This document shows positions 24,730 through 33,516 of a stretch of 64,000 bases of DNA, piece after piece. The stretch covers positions 1,860,001 through 1,924,000 of the forward strand of contig OZ244928.1 in the NCBI GenBank assembly GCA_965221985.1. Direction: 5' to 3'. Made by a program: the position numbers and the translations under genes. Numbering within the stretch: the first letter of the stretch is position 1; every line of letters starts with the position of its first letter. Source of the DNA: J054 sp965221985 (lineage in GTDB: Bacteria; Pseudomonadota; Gammaproteobacteria; Steroidobacterales; GCA-2729495). The notes below the pieces were generated by a model. It did no database searches. It saw only the letters and a program-made list of their open reading frames with translations, and was not told where the DNA came from.

Positions 24730-25092
24730 ATGGTGACCTATATTGCGACTCTGTTCGCAAAAGTTGGCTCCGAGGACGAGGTGGCTAAGTTTTATCAAGA
24801 CATGGAGCCGCAAATGAGCACGGCGCAGGGGTTTAAGGGCCGGCAAATCATGCGCGCCAAGCCGGGCACCATGTTCAGCATCGTCAAGAACTATCTCAGC
24901 GAAGAAGATCTCGCGAGAGCCTCGGAAGCGCCGCACGCTGAGGGTGTGCATTTTGTGATGATCGAAAAATGGGAGACCGCGGAGGATCGGGTCAAGTTCT
25001 CGCGTAGCCAGGATAAGTCGCGCGCGGCCAGTCTGTATCCCCACTTGTTACCACAGCATACCCACGAGTTTTACGAGGACATAACACCTTAA
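24730..25092 (+). CDS. Small dimeric alpha/beta-barrel-like protein
   Basis: 120 residues, no signal peptide. The opening 'MVTYIATLFAKVGSEDEVAKFY' pattern (strand then 'KVGSEDEVAKFY' helix) and the later 'MIEKWETAEDRVKF' resemble the antibiotic-biosynthesis-monooxygenase/ferredoxin-like barrel fold. GGGGGAT lies seven bases ahead of the ATG. Substrate and role are unknown, and no operon partner is obvious. Confidence 0.65.
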   Translation: MVTYIATLFAKVGSEDEVAKFYQDMEPQMSTAQGFKGRQIMRAKPGTMFSIVKNYLSEEDLARASEAPHAEGVHFVMIEKWETAEDRVKFSRSQDKSRAASLYPHLLPQHTHEFYEDITP

Positions 25093-25169
25093 AGGTTGTT
25101 TGCTGCTTGAGCTACTTTCCTACCGATGTTGTAGGCTAGTATTCACGCTTGTTTTAAAGGGGAAATCGC

Positions 25170-25607
25170 ATGCTAATGCGCATTATGCTTAGTTCTTTGG
25201 CGCTAGTGCTTGCTGCCTGTGCTGGTGCGGATGATGCCGCCACCTCGACGGCGCCGGCTATAAATCAAACGGGTCCCGTCACGACATCATCCGGCTTGGT
25301 TTATGAGGAGTTGCTTGCCGGACAAGGTGAGTCACCGAGTATCTCCAGTGTTGTAAAAGCGCATTATCATGGGACTTTGGCTGATGGCACTGTGTTCGAC
25401 AGCTCGGTTGACCGGGGCGATCCCTTGGTGATCCCACTGAATCGCGTGATCCAGTGTTGGCAGGAGGGCATTCCGATGATGAAAACCGGCGGTAAGGCTA
25501 AGCTCACCTGTCCTGCTGCGATTGCTTACGGAGATCGCGGTGTCGGCGCCATTCCGGCGGGTGCGACGCTAAGCTTTGAGGTCGAGTTGCTAGAAATCGT
25601 CCGCTAA
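25170..25607 (+). CDS. FKBP-type peptidyl-prolyl isomerase, lipoprotein
   Basis: 145 residues. A lipoprotein signal ('LVLAACAGAD', Cys17 in the LAAC lipobox) places it on a membrane facing the periplasm. One FKBP domain follows: 'VKAHYHGTLADGTVFDSS' (seen as 'HYHGTLADGTVFDSS'), 'VIQCWQEGIPMM', 'AYGDRGVGA.IPAGATL.F.VELL'. It should catalyse cis-trans isomerisation of prolyl bonds in exported proteins. AAAGGGGAAA is ahead of the ATG at 25170; a second ATG two codons later is possible. Confidence 0.92.
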   Translation: MLMRIMLSSLALVLAACAGADDAATSTAPAINQTGPVTTSSGLVYEELLAGQGESPSISSVVKAHYHGTLADGTVFDSSVDRGDPLVIPLNRVIQCWQEGIPMMKTGGKAKLTCPAAIAYGDRGVGAIPAGATLSFEVELLEIVR

Positions 25608-25808
25608 GGCTTTCTTGGCCTGTTCTTGTGCAGGGTGCTTACTCAAGAAGGCGCTCGCGAGCGCGCCGACGACGCTCTTGATACTGGCTTGACCGAGCCA
25701 TGATCTCATCATGACCCTGGCATTGTGGTTCTGTGCCCGGCGACGCATGCTCCGGCTTCAGCAGTTTTTAGGCGTGGGCTCGGTGCCCAGTGACCAGAGG
25801 TATTTGCC

Positions 25809-26894
25809 ATGCAGTCGAATTTTCTAGCCCAGCTCGCCATGAATCGGCGTGCTGTGCTCAAGAGCTCCGTCGCCTTCGGTTTAACCGCGGGTGGATTAGG
25901 AGTGGCTGGGCCGACCCGGTCCGGCAATCATTCCGAAAAGTCCGGCCGCACTGGCTTGGACTATAGCGATCCCGTGGATAATTTGTATGCCTTCGGCAAG
26001 CTTTGGGCCAGCTACGACGAGCCGAAAATCGGTGCGTTTCATGGCTTGATGTACGCACGGATTGGTGATGCGCGCATGGTTCCGGTATTCGGTTATACCG
26101 GCACGGGAATTGTGTTGGCGAAGATTGATGAAAACCAAGATCTTTGGGTCAAATCTCGCGAAACTGGGTATTTCACCGACTTAGAAACGGGCGACATACT
26201 TGAGACTTGGCACAATCCCTTCACGGACAAAACCGTGGAGGTCTACCATTTTTATAATGATTTACTGGTGGGCAAGCTTGGCAAGGAAATTCCTAAATTT
26301 TTCTTTGGGCAAGAAGGTGATTCGCCAACCTTGATGAATGAGGGCACGGTGTTTCCCGATGCCGACGGACGTTATCCCTTCATCTTACCGTTCCAGCAAT
26401 ACGGCGACCACATGCTGCTGTCTTGGGACTATACCCATGAGTATACGAATCCCGTGACACCCGAAGGCTGGCCGCGTTCTTCCACGGGCAAGAAGATTTC
26501 GCCCTCGGAGCACTTTACGTTCAATGTGTCGCGCCGCGAATTGGAAGACCGGGATTTGCCCAGTGCCCGTTTTACCGCCGGCTTTTCGCGGATTTCTCAG
26601 TTTTGGCCATTCATGGAAATGGGCGGCACGCCCTATGCCAACGGTTCTTTGTTCGGTCGCATGTTTAGCCACAAGGGCTTAGCCGGCTATGAGGAAGTTC
26701 CGCCGAAATTACTGGCTTATATCGAGAAGCACTCGCCCGAATCCCTGACTCTGCCGGATACTTGGGAACTTGATAACAGCCGTGTGGAAACCTGGAAGGC
26801 CTATGCCGAGGACGTGCCGCCGGAAAATCCAGACTACGAATGGGCGCCGTCAGATTTCAAGGTGCCTACTGGTCGGGGCGCGCGCCGGTCTTGA
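25809..26894 (+). CDS. DUF1838 family protein, Tat-exported (second copy)
   Basis: 361 residues. A twin-arginine signal (NRRAVLKSS, from residue 12) puts it in the periplasm. The body shares the family pattern of the protein at 495: 'GYFTDLETGDILETWHNPFTDKTVEVYHF' matches the first copy's 'LYTDLRSGEVISEWKNP..DETVKVVHV' position by position at its core. AGAGG lies ahead of the ATG at 25809. It converges with an MFS gene whose product is related to the MFS next to the first copy. Biochemical role is unknown. Confidence 0.82.
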   Translation: MQSNFLAQLAMNRRAVLKSSVAFGLTAGGLGVAGPTRSGNHSEKSGRTGLDYSDPVDNLYAFGKLWASYDEPKIGAFHGLMYARIGDARMVPVFGYTGTGIVLAKIDENQDLWVKSRETGYFTDLETGDILETWHNPFTDKTVEVYHFYNDLLVGKLGKEIPKFFFGQEGDSPTLMNEGTVFPDADGRYPFILPFQQYGDHMLLSWDYTHEYTNPVTPEGWPRSSTGKKISPSEHFTFNVSRRELEDRDLPSARFTAGFSRISQFWPFMEMGGTPYANGSLFGRMFSHKGLAGYEEVPPKLLAYIEKHSPESLTLPDTWELDNSRVETWKAYAEDVPPENPDYEWAPSDFKVPTGRGARRS

Positions 26895-26965
26895 ATGATG
26901 GACAGGCTGCCTGGCGGACCGGCTTCGCATATGAATTGGCAAATAAACGCCGGCGCCTAATGAAT

Positions 26966-28282
26966 TCAACCCGTTGACGAGGATTGTAAGCTGGGTTGTG
27001 CTTGACGTAATTCAACGCCGCGCCCAATCATCGCGCATAGCAACACAAAGCCATTGGCAAGGGCGATTGCAATGAAGGGTGCATTGGGTCCAAAGGCATC
27101 GAACAAACGCCCACCCACCGCGGATAAGGCCAATATTCCCAGGCCGCCGCAAAAGGCCTGAACACCGAAAGCCGACCCGCGTATGCGCACAGGTGCTTCC
27201 TGTGCCAGTAACACTGTCGAGGCGAGCTGGCCGCTCGATAGGCCCATGCCCATGAGTAGCAGAGCCGGAATCGCCGCGGGGTCAAGGATATTGTCCAAGG
27301 AGGCTACCCAGCCGTAGCCGGCGGTGGCAATGACAAAAGCCATGACCAGCAGCGTGAGCCGATTAACTTTGTCGCCGATGATGCCGAATATCGGCGCCCA
27401 GATGACGGCGGCCATCTGCGCGGTACCCACCATCATGCCGGCGCGGGCCGTGGCTTCGGCTGTGGTGCTGGCGACATCCGTCGCGGCGCGAACCACCCAC
27501 AGGGTCAAAAACAGCGTGACAATAGCCATGTCCGCCCGGGCTGCGAAGGCACTCAGGTACGACAAGGCAATGCGGTAGTTGCGCGCGGCACCTAAACCTT
27601 CGCTGAGGAGTTTGAGAACCGGTTCATGGGCAGCGTTATTGTCTGGGCGGCCTGGTTTTAGCCCCAGCATGATGATGGCAGCGAGCAAGGCAATGCCGGC
27701 AACGATTAAGTAGGCGTAGCGGCCCGCCCATAATTCAGATACACCGGTGTTTGCGAAAATTTTGGGTAGTCGCGTTAGCCCGACGAAAAACGCCACTGAC
27801 CCGATACCATTCAGAAAAAATGCGATGCCCGTCAATTTGCCGCGGGAATCCTCCTCGGCATAGTCGGCCAGAATCGCGGCAAGGTTCGTAGTGGTGGAAG
27901 CAACACCCAGGGCAAATACCAGGCGATAGGCGATGAGTTCGGCAGGCGTGGACGCGAAAGCATAAAGTGCATAGGCCGCGAACAGAATCAAAAACCCAAG
28001 AACGTAGGTGATACGACGGCCAAGGCGATCAGACAGGGCACCCCAAATACCGATGCTTCCCAGCAGCATGATTTCCTGCCAGAACTGCAGATCGCCAGAG
28101 ATGCGCCCGTGTTCGGATTCAGGTAGGCCTAGGTTTACCGTCAGTACGTAGGGTGTCAGCGCGACGAGATAAGTGTAGACGCCAATACTAATCAGGGCGG
28201 CGAATAGATAGCAGAAGACATGCCGCGGCTTGACGCCCGGGCTAAGTCGTATCGGCCCCAGCCGGGCGGAACTTGAACTCAT
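26966..28282 (-). CDS. MFS transporter, overlapping the P-type ATPase gene
   Basis: 438 residues with about 12 hydrophobic segments, loop motif 'GALSDRLGRRI' and a middle-loop 'ILADYAEEDSRGK' like that of the MFS at 3362-4696. Its ATG overlaps the stop of the ZntA-like gene by four bases, so the two are translationally coupled. The family link is to the DUF1838-associated transporters rather than to known metal exporters, so the coupling with a metal pump is unexpected. Substrate unknown. Confidence 0.9.
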   Translation of the reverse strand: MSSSSARLGPIRLSPGVKPRHVFCYLFAALISIGVYTYLVALTPYVLTVNLGLPESEHGRISGDLQFWQEIMLLGSIGIWGALSDRLGRRITYVLGFLILFAAYALYAFASTPAELIAYRLVFALGVASTTTNLAAILADYAEEDSRGKLTGIAFFLNGIGSVAFFVGLTRLPKIFANTGVSELWAGRYAYLIVAGIALLAAIIMLGLKPGRPDNNAAHEPVLKLLSEGLGAARNYRIALSYLSAFAARADMAIVTLFLTLWVVRAATDVASTTAEATARAGMMVGTAQMAAVIWAPIFGIIGDKVNRLTLLVMAFVIATAGYGWVASLDNILDPAAIPALLLMGMGLSSGQLASTVLLAQEAPVRIRGSAFGVQAFCGGLGILALSAVGGRLFDAFGPNAPFIAIALANGFVLLCAMIGRGVELRQAQPSLQSSSTG

Positions 28283-30768
28283 GATTGGCGGAGTAGGCGC
28301 ATACCGTTGAGTGTAACAAGTAATGTGGCGCCTACGTCAGCGAGGACCGCCATCCACAGTGTCGCGATGCCTGGTATGGCCAGGGCGAGGAAAGCGAGTT
28401 TCAAGGCCAGGCTTAAAACAATGTTTTGCTTAATCACCTGGCGAGACTTACGTGCCATGCGCAGCGCGAGGGGTACGTGGGAAAGATCGTCCTGCATGAG
28501 CACCACGTCGGCGGTTTCCATGGCTTGTGCGGTTCCGCCGCCACCCATGGCAATGCCGATATCGGCGCGCGCCAGCGCCGGCGCATCGTTTATCCCGTCG
28601 CCGACCATGGCCGTGGCGCCGTGTTTATCACGCATGGCTTCAATGGCCTTGAGCTTTTCATCGGGCATCAATCCGGCATGCACCTCGTCGATATGACCCA
28701 GTGTCGAGGCAACACGTTGGGCTGCGCCCGGGTGATCGCCCGTTAGCATGACGCTTGCGATGGGCGGCTGAAAGCTGTTCAATTCCGCCAGCGCGGTACG
28801 TGTGATGTCGCGGATCTCATCTTGCACGCCGATGTAGCCGATAATCTTATTGTCGCGGGCTACATACATAACGGTTTCGCCCGACTCACGGGCCGCGTTG
28901 GTAGGTTGATCCATATCTTGGCGGCCGGCCATGTTCGCATCGAACATGTCGCCGCTGCCCACAGCCACTTGTTCACCGTTGCTTAATTGTCCGCTCACGC
29001 CCCGGCCTGGATGCGCGACCACATCTTGGGCCGTTTCGAAACGATGTGCTACATGGCGTCGCCCGGCGGCGGTCACAATCGCGTGGGCGACGGGGTGTTC
29101 GGAAACGCGTTCCACCGCAGCGGCGGCCGCCACCACATCGTCGCAGCTGTCGCAATCGAGGTTCTCATCCCTGGGATGCGCGCAATCGTCCGCGAGAATG
29201 CCGGTTACTTGTGGCTTACCGTGGGTCAAGGTGCCCGTCTTATCGAAGGCAACGGCTTGGACATCGGCCAAGCGATCAAGCTGTGCACCACCTTTGACCA
29301 AAACACCAAGATTAGCTAGCCGGGTCAGCCCGCTAACGACTGTAACGGGGATACTAATTACGAGCGCACAAGGACAAGCAATAATTAGCAAGGTTAAACC
29401 ACGATAGAGCCAGCCATGCGTCCCATCGGGCGCATCGAGGAATGGCTGGCCGAACAATAATACGGGAATGGCGACGGCTAGCACTGCCAAGGCGACTACC
29501 GCTGGTGTGTACCAGCGTGCGAAGCGATCAATAAACCGTTCCTGTGGACTGCGCTGCGCCTGGGCTTGTTCCACGAGCTTGGCGATGCGCGCGATAGTGC
29601 CATCGGCGGCCGGTCTGCTCACGCGGACTTCTAATGCGGCTTCGCCATTCACGGTGCCCGCCATCACCTCATCGCTAACACTGACTAGCACGGGAACACT
29701 TTCGCCAGTGACGGGTGCTTGGTCCACGGATGATGCACCTTTTGTAACCTCGCCATCGACGGGGATGCGTTGGCCCGGACGAACTAATACGCGGTCGCCG
29801 ACATTGACCTGTTCTACAGGCAAAATCACTTGATGATCGTGTGCGCCTTTTGCCTGTTCACGCGCGGCATTTCCCTTATGGTCATGGTGGTCCTCGTGTC
29901 CGTGATCATGGTGTTCGTGCTCGGCATGATTGTGCGCGGGATGAGCAATCACTCTATTTTCATCGTGATCATGCTCGTCGCCGCAGCTGCTACCAGAATG
30001 GTCGTGCTGGCCTTCATGCGGATGATCGCCACCGCAACTGTCATCATCATGGCCGTCCGCATGGTCGTGTCCGTGATCATTCCCGTCATCATGCGCGCGC
30101 AGCACCGTGGCTTCTTGCGGTTGGAGGGACATTAAACTGCGTAGGGAATCGCGCGCGCGCTCCGCGCTGAAGGCTTCCAGCGCTTCGCCCAGCATAAACA
30201 ACAAAATAACGGTAACGGCTTCACCGCTTGCACCGATGCCCAGTGCACCGATACAAGCAACGGCCATCAGCAAATCAATGGTAATGCGGCGTGCGAAGAC
30301 CAGCGCCCGAACGCCTTTGACAAAAACCGGAAATCCCGCGATGAGTACGGCGGCAATGAACAGAAGATCCAAGGGGGGGAACCCGGCGATTGCATTCATG
30401 CCCGGCAATAGGAGTAATCCTAAGGCTACGGCGATCGTGACAAACAATGCACGACGCAAGGGGGGTTGTTCCCACAAGAAGCGGACAAAACCCATGGCGC
30501 CGCGATGCTCCACAACATCTGCAGGGTTGGCCGTCGTCGTTTCGTCGGCGATGCGATAGCCGAGTTCTTGCAGGCGCTTTTCGATGGCAGCCAGCTCGAC
30601 GTTTCCATCCACCTCCATGGTTTCGGTGGTAAAGCTGACGTCGGCAGATTTCACACCGTCGAGCTGCTTCATGCTGTTTTCGATGGTTATCGCGCAGCTG
30701 CCGCAGTCCATGCCGACGATTTTGACCTTCAGGGGCGATTCGGCCGAAACATCCGTTGCTTGGTTCAT
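28279..30768 (-). CDS. zntA: Zn/Cd/Pb-type P1B ATPase with His-rich insert
   Basis: 829 residues. One HMA domain with Cys22/Cys25 ('MDCGSC') is followed by membrane helices, 'CPCALVISIP' in helix 6, 'DKTGTLTHG', 'SEHPVAHA' and 'GDGINDAPALARADIG'. The CPCALVIS.P variant is the P1B-2 type that exports Zn, Cd or Pb. Residues about 226-312 form an insert with about two dozen His plus Asp/Glu and two Cys, at the beginning of the actuator domain rather than at the N-terminus. The upstream promoter at 30812-30843 has the MerR-type 20-base spacer, so it should be metal-induced. It is followed by an overlapping MFS gene. Confidence 0.94.
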   Translation of the reverse strand: MNQATDVSAESPLKVKIVGMDCGSCAITIENSMKQLDGVKSADVSFTTETMEVDGNVELAAIEKRLQELGYRIADETTTANPADVVEHRGAMGFVRFLWEQPPLRRALFVTIAVALGLLLLPGMNAIAGFPPLDLLFIAAVLIAGFPVFVKGVRALVFARRITIDLLMAVACIGALGIGASGEAVTVILLFMLGEALEAFSAERARDSLRSLMSLQPQEATVLRAHDDGNDHGHDHADGHDDDSCGGDHPHEGQHDHSGSSCGDEHDHDENRVIAHPAHNHAEHEHHDHGHEDHHDHKGNAAREQAKGAHDHQVILPVEQVNVGDRVLVRPGQRIPVDGEVTKGASSVDQAPVTGESVPVLVSVSDEVMAGTVNGEAALEVRVSRPAADGTIARIAKLVEQAQAQRSPQERFIDRFARWYTPAVVALAVLAVAIPVLLFGQPFLDAPDGTHGWLYRGLTLLIIACPCALVISIPVTVVSGLTRLANLGVLVKGGAQLDRLADVQAVAFDKTGTLTHGKPQVTGILADDCAHPRDENLDCDSCDDVVAAAAAVERVSEHPVAHAIVTAAGRRHVAHRFETAQDVVAHPGRGVSGQLSNGEQVAVGSGDMFDANMAGRQDMDQPTNAARESGETVMYVARDNKIIGYIGVQDEIRDITRTALAELNSFQPPIASVMLTGDHPGAAQRVASTLGHIDEVHAGLMPDEKLKAIEAMRDKHGATAMVGDGINDAPALARADIGIAMGGGGTAQAMETADVVLMQDDLSHVPLALRMARKSRQVIKQNIVLSLALKLAFLALAIPGIATLWMAVLADVGATLLVTLNGMRLLRQS

Positions 30769-30811
30769 GTTTTACATTCCTTGCCCAAGGTCATCCTTGG
30801 GCTGAAGGTAA

Positions 30812-30843
30812 AGCATGCCCCTTAAAGTAGGGTTTAAGGTCAA
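30812..30843 (-). promoter_or_regulatory. MerR-type metal-responsive promoter for the zntA-like gene
   Basis: Read on the minus strand: -35 TTGACC (30843-30838), 20-base spacer, -10 CATGCT (30817-30812). The spacer holds an inverted repeat CCTTAAA-N6-TTTAAGG (30839-30820), perfect in seven base pairs. Over-long 19-20 base spacers with a central dyad are the hallmark of promoters that MerR-family activators twist open. The -35 overlaps the stop codon of the merR-like gene. The core TTGACCTTAAACC is repeated in the promoter at 31631. Confidence 0.8.
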
Positions 30844-31616
30844 GCTTCGGCGGCTTCCAAGGCAAGAAATAGCTGCGCGAACAAGAACGCGTTCGCGCCG
30901 CGAGCGCGGAACAGCAGGCCGCTCTCCGCGCTGGAAATTTCCGGTTCCAGATGGGCTTCGCAGTTTGATTCGGACGCAGCGAGGCGAGCTAGCGCTTTTT
31001 CCAGTGGGGCATTCGGATCACTAAACAAGATAGAGTAGCCGTCGTCATCGCGCCAAATGTGTAAATGTTGACCGCGTAAGTCCTTAAATAGAGTGGCCCA
31101 CTCCGCCGAGGCTAGGTTGCAGCCCAAACGTTGGGTAAGTTTTTGCAAGGACGAGGTCTTGGCATGACCGTGACTATGGCCACAAGCCTGTTCTAGCAAT
31201 TCCCGATATTGCTCGCCGGCGGATGCCCCCACGGACTGATCAAGGTGCAGCGCAACATCATCCAGGAACAACTCTAGTTCATGGCGGAGTACAAGCATTT
31301 CGGTCACCCGTTGCTCGATCTCCATGAAGCGCTGTTCGGCAATGGCGCGGATATTCGCCCCCGCGTCATCGCTGGCTCGCGTGGCGCCCAAGATCAGCCG
31401 AATATCATTGAGCGAGAAACCATAGCGTTGGGCGCTACGAATAAATCTAAGGCGCCGTTCCGCGTCGGGCGCATAGAGACGATAACCGGCGGTACTGCGG
31501 CCGCTGGGCTGAAGCAGGTTTTCTTTCTCGTAATAGCGCAGCAAGGACGTCGCGACGTTGCCACGCTTGGCCAGTTCGCCAATGGTGAGGGCTTGGTTTG
31601 GGGCTTTCGGCGACAT
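30840..31616 (-). CDS. MerR-family metal-responsive regulator with C-terminal extension
   Basis: 258 residues; ordinary metal MerR proteins have 130-150. The winged helix (about 10-80: 'TIGELAKRGNVATSLLRYYE', here 'TIGELAKR' and 'LLRYYE', 'STAGYRLY') and the dimer coiled coil (about 85-125) are standard. The ZntR/CadR Cys near residue 79 is not present (Gly77-Ala-Thr). A likely metal site is 'CGHSHGHAK' (145-153), similar to the His-rich tail of CadR. Residues about 155-258 form an additional domain I do not recognise. The gene is flanked by two matching MerR-type promoters, one for the ATPase and one for the ABC exporter. Confidence 0.88.
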   Translation of the reverse strand: MSPKAPNQALTIGELAKRGNVATSLLRYYEKENLLQPSGRSTAGYRLYAPDAERRLRFIRSAQRYGFSLNDIRLILGATRASDDAGANIRAIAEQRFMEIEQRVTEMLVLRHELELFLDDVALHLDQSVGASAGEQYRELLEQACGHSHGHAKTSSLQKLTQRLGCNLASAEWATLFKDLRGQHLHIWRDDDGYSILFSDPNAPLEKALARLAASESNCEAHLEPEISSAESGLLFRARGANAFLFAQLFLALEAAEA

Positions 31617-31630
31617 GTTTGGACGGAGGC

Positions 31631-31662
31631 TTGACCTTAAACCTTACTTTAGCCTCTAGGAT
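31631..31662 (+). promoter_or_regulatory. MerR-type metal-responsive promoter for the ABC exporter genes
   Basis: Read on the plus strand: -35 TTGACC (31631-31636), 20-base spacer, -10 TAGGAT (31657-31662). The core TTGACCTTAAACC followed by TACTTTA matches the promoter at 30812-30843 over about 21 positions with one difference. It points at the ABC genes starting at 31736. Lying just ahead of the divergent merR-like gene, it could also be where the regulator limits its own expression, as in classical mer operons (inference). Confidence 0.78.
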
Positions 31663-31735
31663 ACCCTGATTCGCGTATTCTCGGGCAAGCCTGGGAAACA
31701 TAACTTATTGATCAATAAAAGGCCGGAGCATTGCC

Positions 31736-33499
31736 ATGCTGGGAGTCGATGACAGGCTGATCACGCCTGAAACCATGAAGTGGGTCAAAGTCGGTTTGAT
31801 CGCCGGGCTGGCCACGGTCCCGACCACCATTCTCCTGTACTACGTCTTGGGGCTGACAGTGGATGCAGCCGTGGACGGCAGCAACCTGGTGCGTCAGTGG
31901 TTTTGGATTCTGGCTGCCTTGGTCTTGGCAAAAGCCGGACTGGCCTGGCTGTTCCGTACTGGTCAATTCCGCGCTTCTAGCGCGGCCAAGTTGAATGTCC
32001 GCGATCAAATCTACAAGCAAGTTGTGGCCCTGGGTCCCGGCGTCTTGGGTAAGCGTCGCACTGGCGAAATCGCCAATACCGCGACCGAAGGTGTTGAGTA
32101 CCTCGATTACTACTTCAGCGTCTATTTCGTACAGATATGGGTCGCCATCGCAATACCGTTATTCCTGGTCGCGGCGATTTTCTGGATCGACTGGGTAGTG
32201 GGCTTGTGGATGCTCGCGGGTGTGCCCTTAACGCCCCTTTTTGTGGGTTCTTCCGCGCGAGGCTTCCGCCGTATCAGCTCGCAAAACGAAGATGTCAAGA
32301 ATCGGAATAGTGCCCAGTACTTGGACTCCATTCAGGGTATGTCGACCCTGAAAATGTTTAATCAAGATGTACGCCGCGGCCGGCAGATGGAGGATGATAA
32401 CGAAGTACAGCGCAAGGTCACCATGCGCTTGCTGCTAGTGGCCCAATCGCAGTTCGTATTTCTTGAGCTAGGTTTCGCGTTGTTTTCGACTGCTGTTGCC
32501 ATGGGCGTGTCTTTGTACCGCTATACCGGTGGCTTTATGACGCCGGGCGAAGTTGTGGCGGTGGTGTTGCTCAGCCTGGAGTTCAGCCGAACCCTATTGT
32601 TGATTGGTGAATTCTTTTTTGCCGGTGCCTTGGGCCGCGAAGTTGCGGCTAAGATCGTTGAGTTCCTTGACGAAAAAGCGCCCGTTAAGAATCTCCTGGG
32701 CAAAAACAAAGGTCGCAGCGATGGCAAGGCAATCAGTATCGAATTTCGGGATGTGAACTTTACCTACCCCGGTGCCGAAGATCCTGCCATCAAGAATCTG
32801 AGTATTAAGCTTGAGCCTAATGAAACTGTGGCGCTCATTGGCAAGAGCGGCTCGGGAAAGACCACTGTCACGAACTTGATGCTGCGCACCTTGGATCCGC
32901 AATCGGGGCAAATCCTATTCGATGGTATCCCCGAGGAAGAACTTTCGGTGGAGTGGATTCGCGAGCAGATCGCGCTGGTGCCGCAGGATCCCTTCCTATT
33001 TTTTGGGACCATCGCGGATAATCTGCGCATGGCTAAGGAAAATGCCAGCGATGAAGAGCTGATGGCCGCACTCAAGGCTGCCGAGCTGGAGGATTTCGTC
33101 AAGGCCAATCCAGCGGGCTTAAATACCTTGGTAGGAGATCAAGGCATGGCCTTGAGTGGTGGCCAAGCTCAACGTCTGGCCATCGCTCGCGCCCTGCTAA
33201 AGGATGCGCCCATCGTTATTCTCGATGAGCCCACTTCGCAAATCGATGTGGAAACCGAGTCGCTATTGAACAGAGCTCTGGAGCGCTTGTGCGCGAATAA
33301 GACTGTATTACTAATTGCGCATCGTCTCAGCACCATCGAACGCGCTGATCGAATTATCGTGTTGCAAGACGGGGCATTGATCGAAAGTGGCACTCGTGAA
33401 GAACTGTTGGCAAGTGGTGGTGTCTACGCTGGCATGATAAATACCAAACGTGAAATCGAACAGTCGGCCATGATGCCTGCCACCGCCGTATCGCACTAA
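31736..33499 (+). CDS. ABC transporter, fused permease/ATPase, CydD-like half
   Basis: 587 residues. The six-helix exporter domain (about 1-320) contains 'GPGVLGKRRTGEIANTATEGVEYLDYYF', whose core 'RTGEIANTATEGVEYLDYYF' is of the CydD type. The ATPase domain has Walker A 'IGKSGSGKTT', Q-loop, signature 'LSGGQAQRLAIA' and Walker B 'VILDEPTS', all intact. CydDC exports glutathione and cysteine to the periplasm; this pair may export thiols or thiol-metal complexes (inference). The start follows GGCCGGAG by seven bases. The MerR-type promoter at 31631 is directly upstream, and the partner gene begins 17 bases after the stop. Confidence 0.9.
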   Translation: MLGVDDRLITPETMKWVKVGLIAGLATVPTTILLYYVLGLTVDAAVDGSNLVRQWFWILAALVLAKAGLAWLFRTGQFRASSAAKLNVRDQIYKQVVALGPGVLGKRRTGEIANTATEGVEYLDYYFSVYFVQIWVAIAIPLFLVAAIFWIDWVVGLWMLAGVPLTPLFVGSSARGFRRISSQNEDVKNRNSAQYLDSIQGMSTLKMFNQDVRRGRQMEDDNEVQRKVTMRLLLVAQSQFVFLELGFALFSTAVAMGVSLYRYTGGFMTPGEVVAVVLLSLEFSRTLLLIGEFFFAGALGREVAAKIVEFLDEKAPVKNLLGKNKGRSDGKAISIEFRDVNFTYPGAEDPAIKNLSIKLEPNETVALIGKSGSGKTTVTNLMLRTLDPQSGQILFDGIPEEELSVEWIREQIALVPQDPFLFFGTIADNLRMAKENASDEELMAALKAAELEDFVKANPAGLNTLVGDQGMALSGGQAQRLAIARALLKDAPIVILDEPTSQIDVETESLLNRALERLCANKTVLLIAHRLSTIERADRIIVLQDGALIESGTREELLASGGVYAGMINTKREIEQSAMMPATAVSH

Positions 33500-33516
33500 A
33501 TCCGAGAGCAGTACCT

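Noticed and set aside
29830..30170. Rightward open frames rich in Arg/His or Val/Met opposite the zntA-like gene
   Set aside because: They are the antisense of the His-rich insert; their composition is explained by the repeated His/Asp codons on the other strand.
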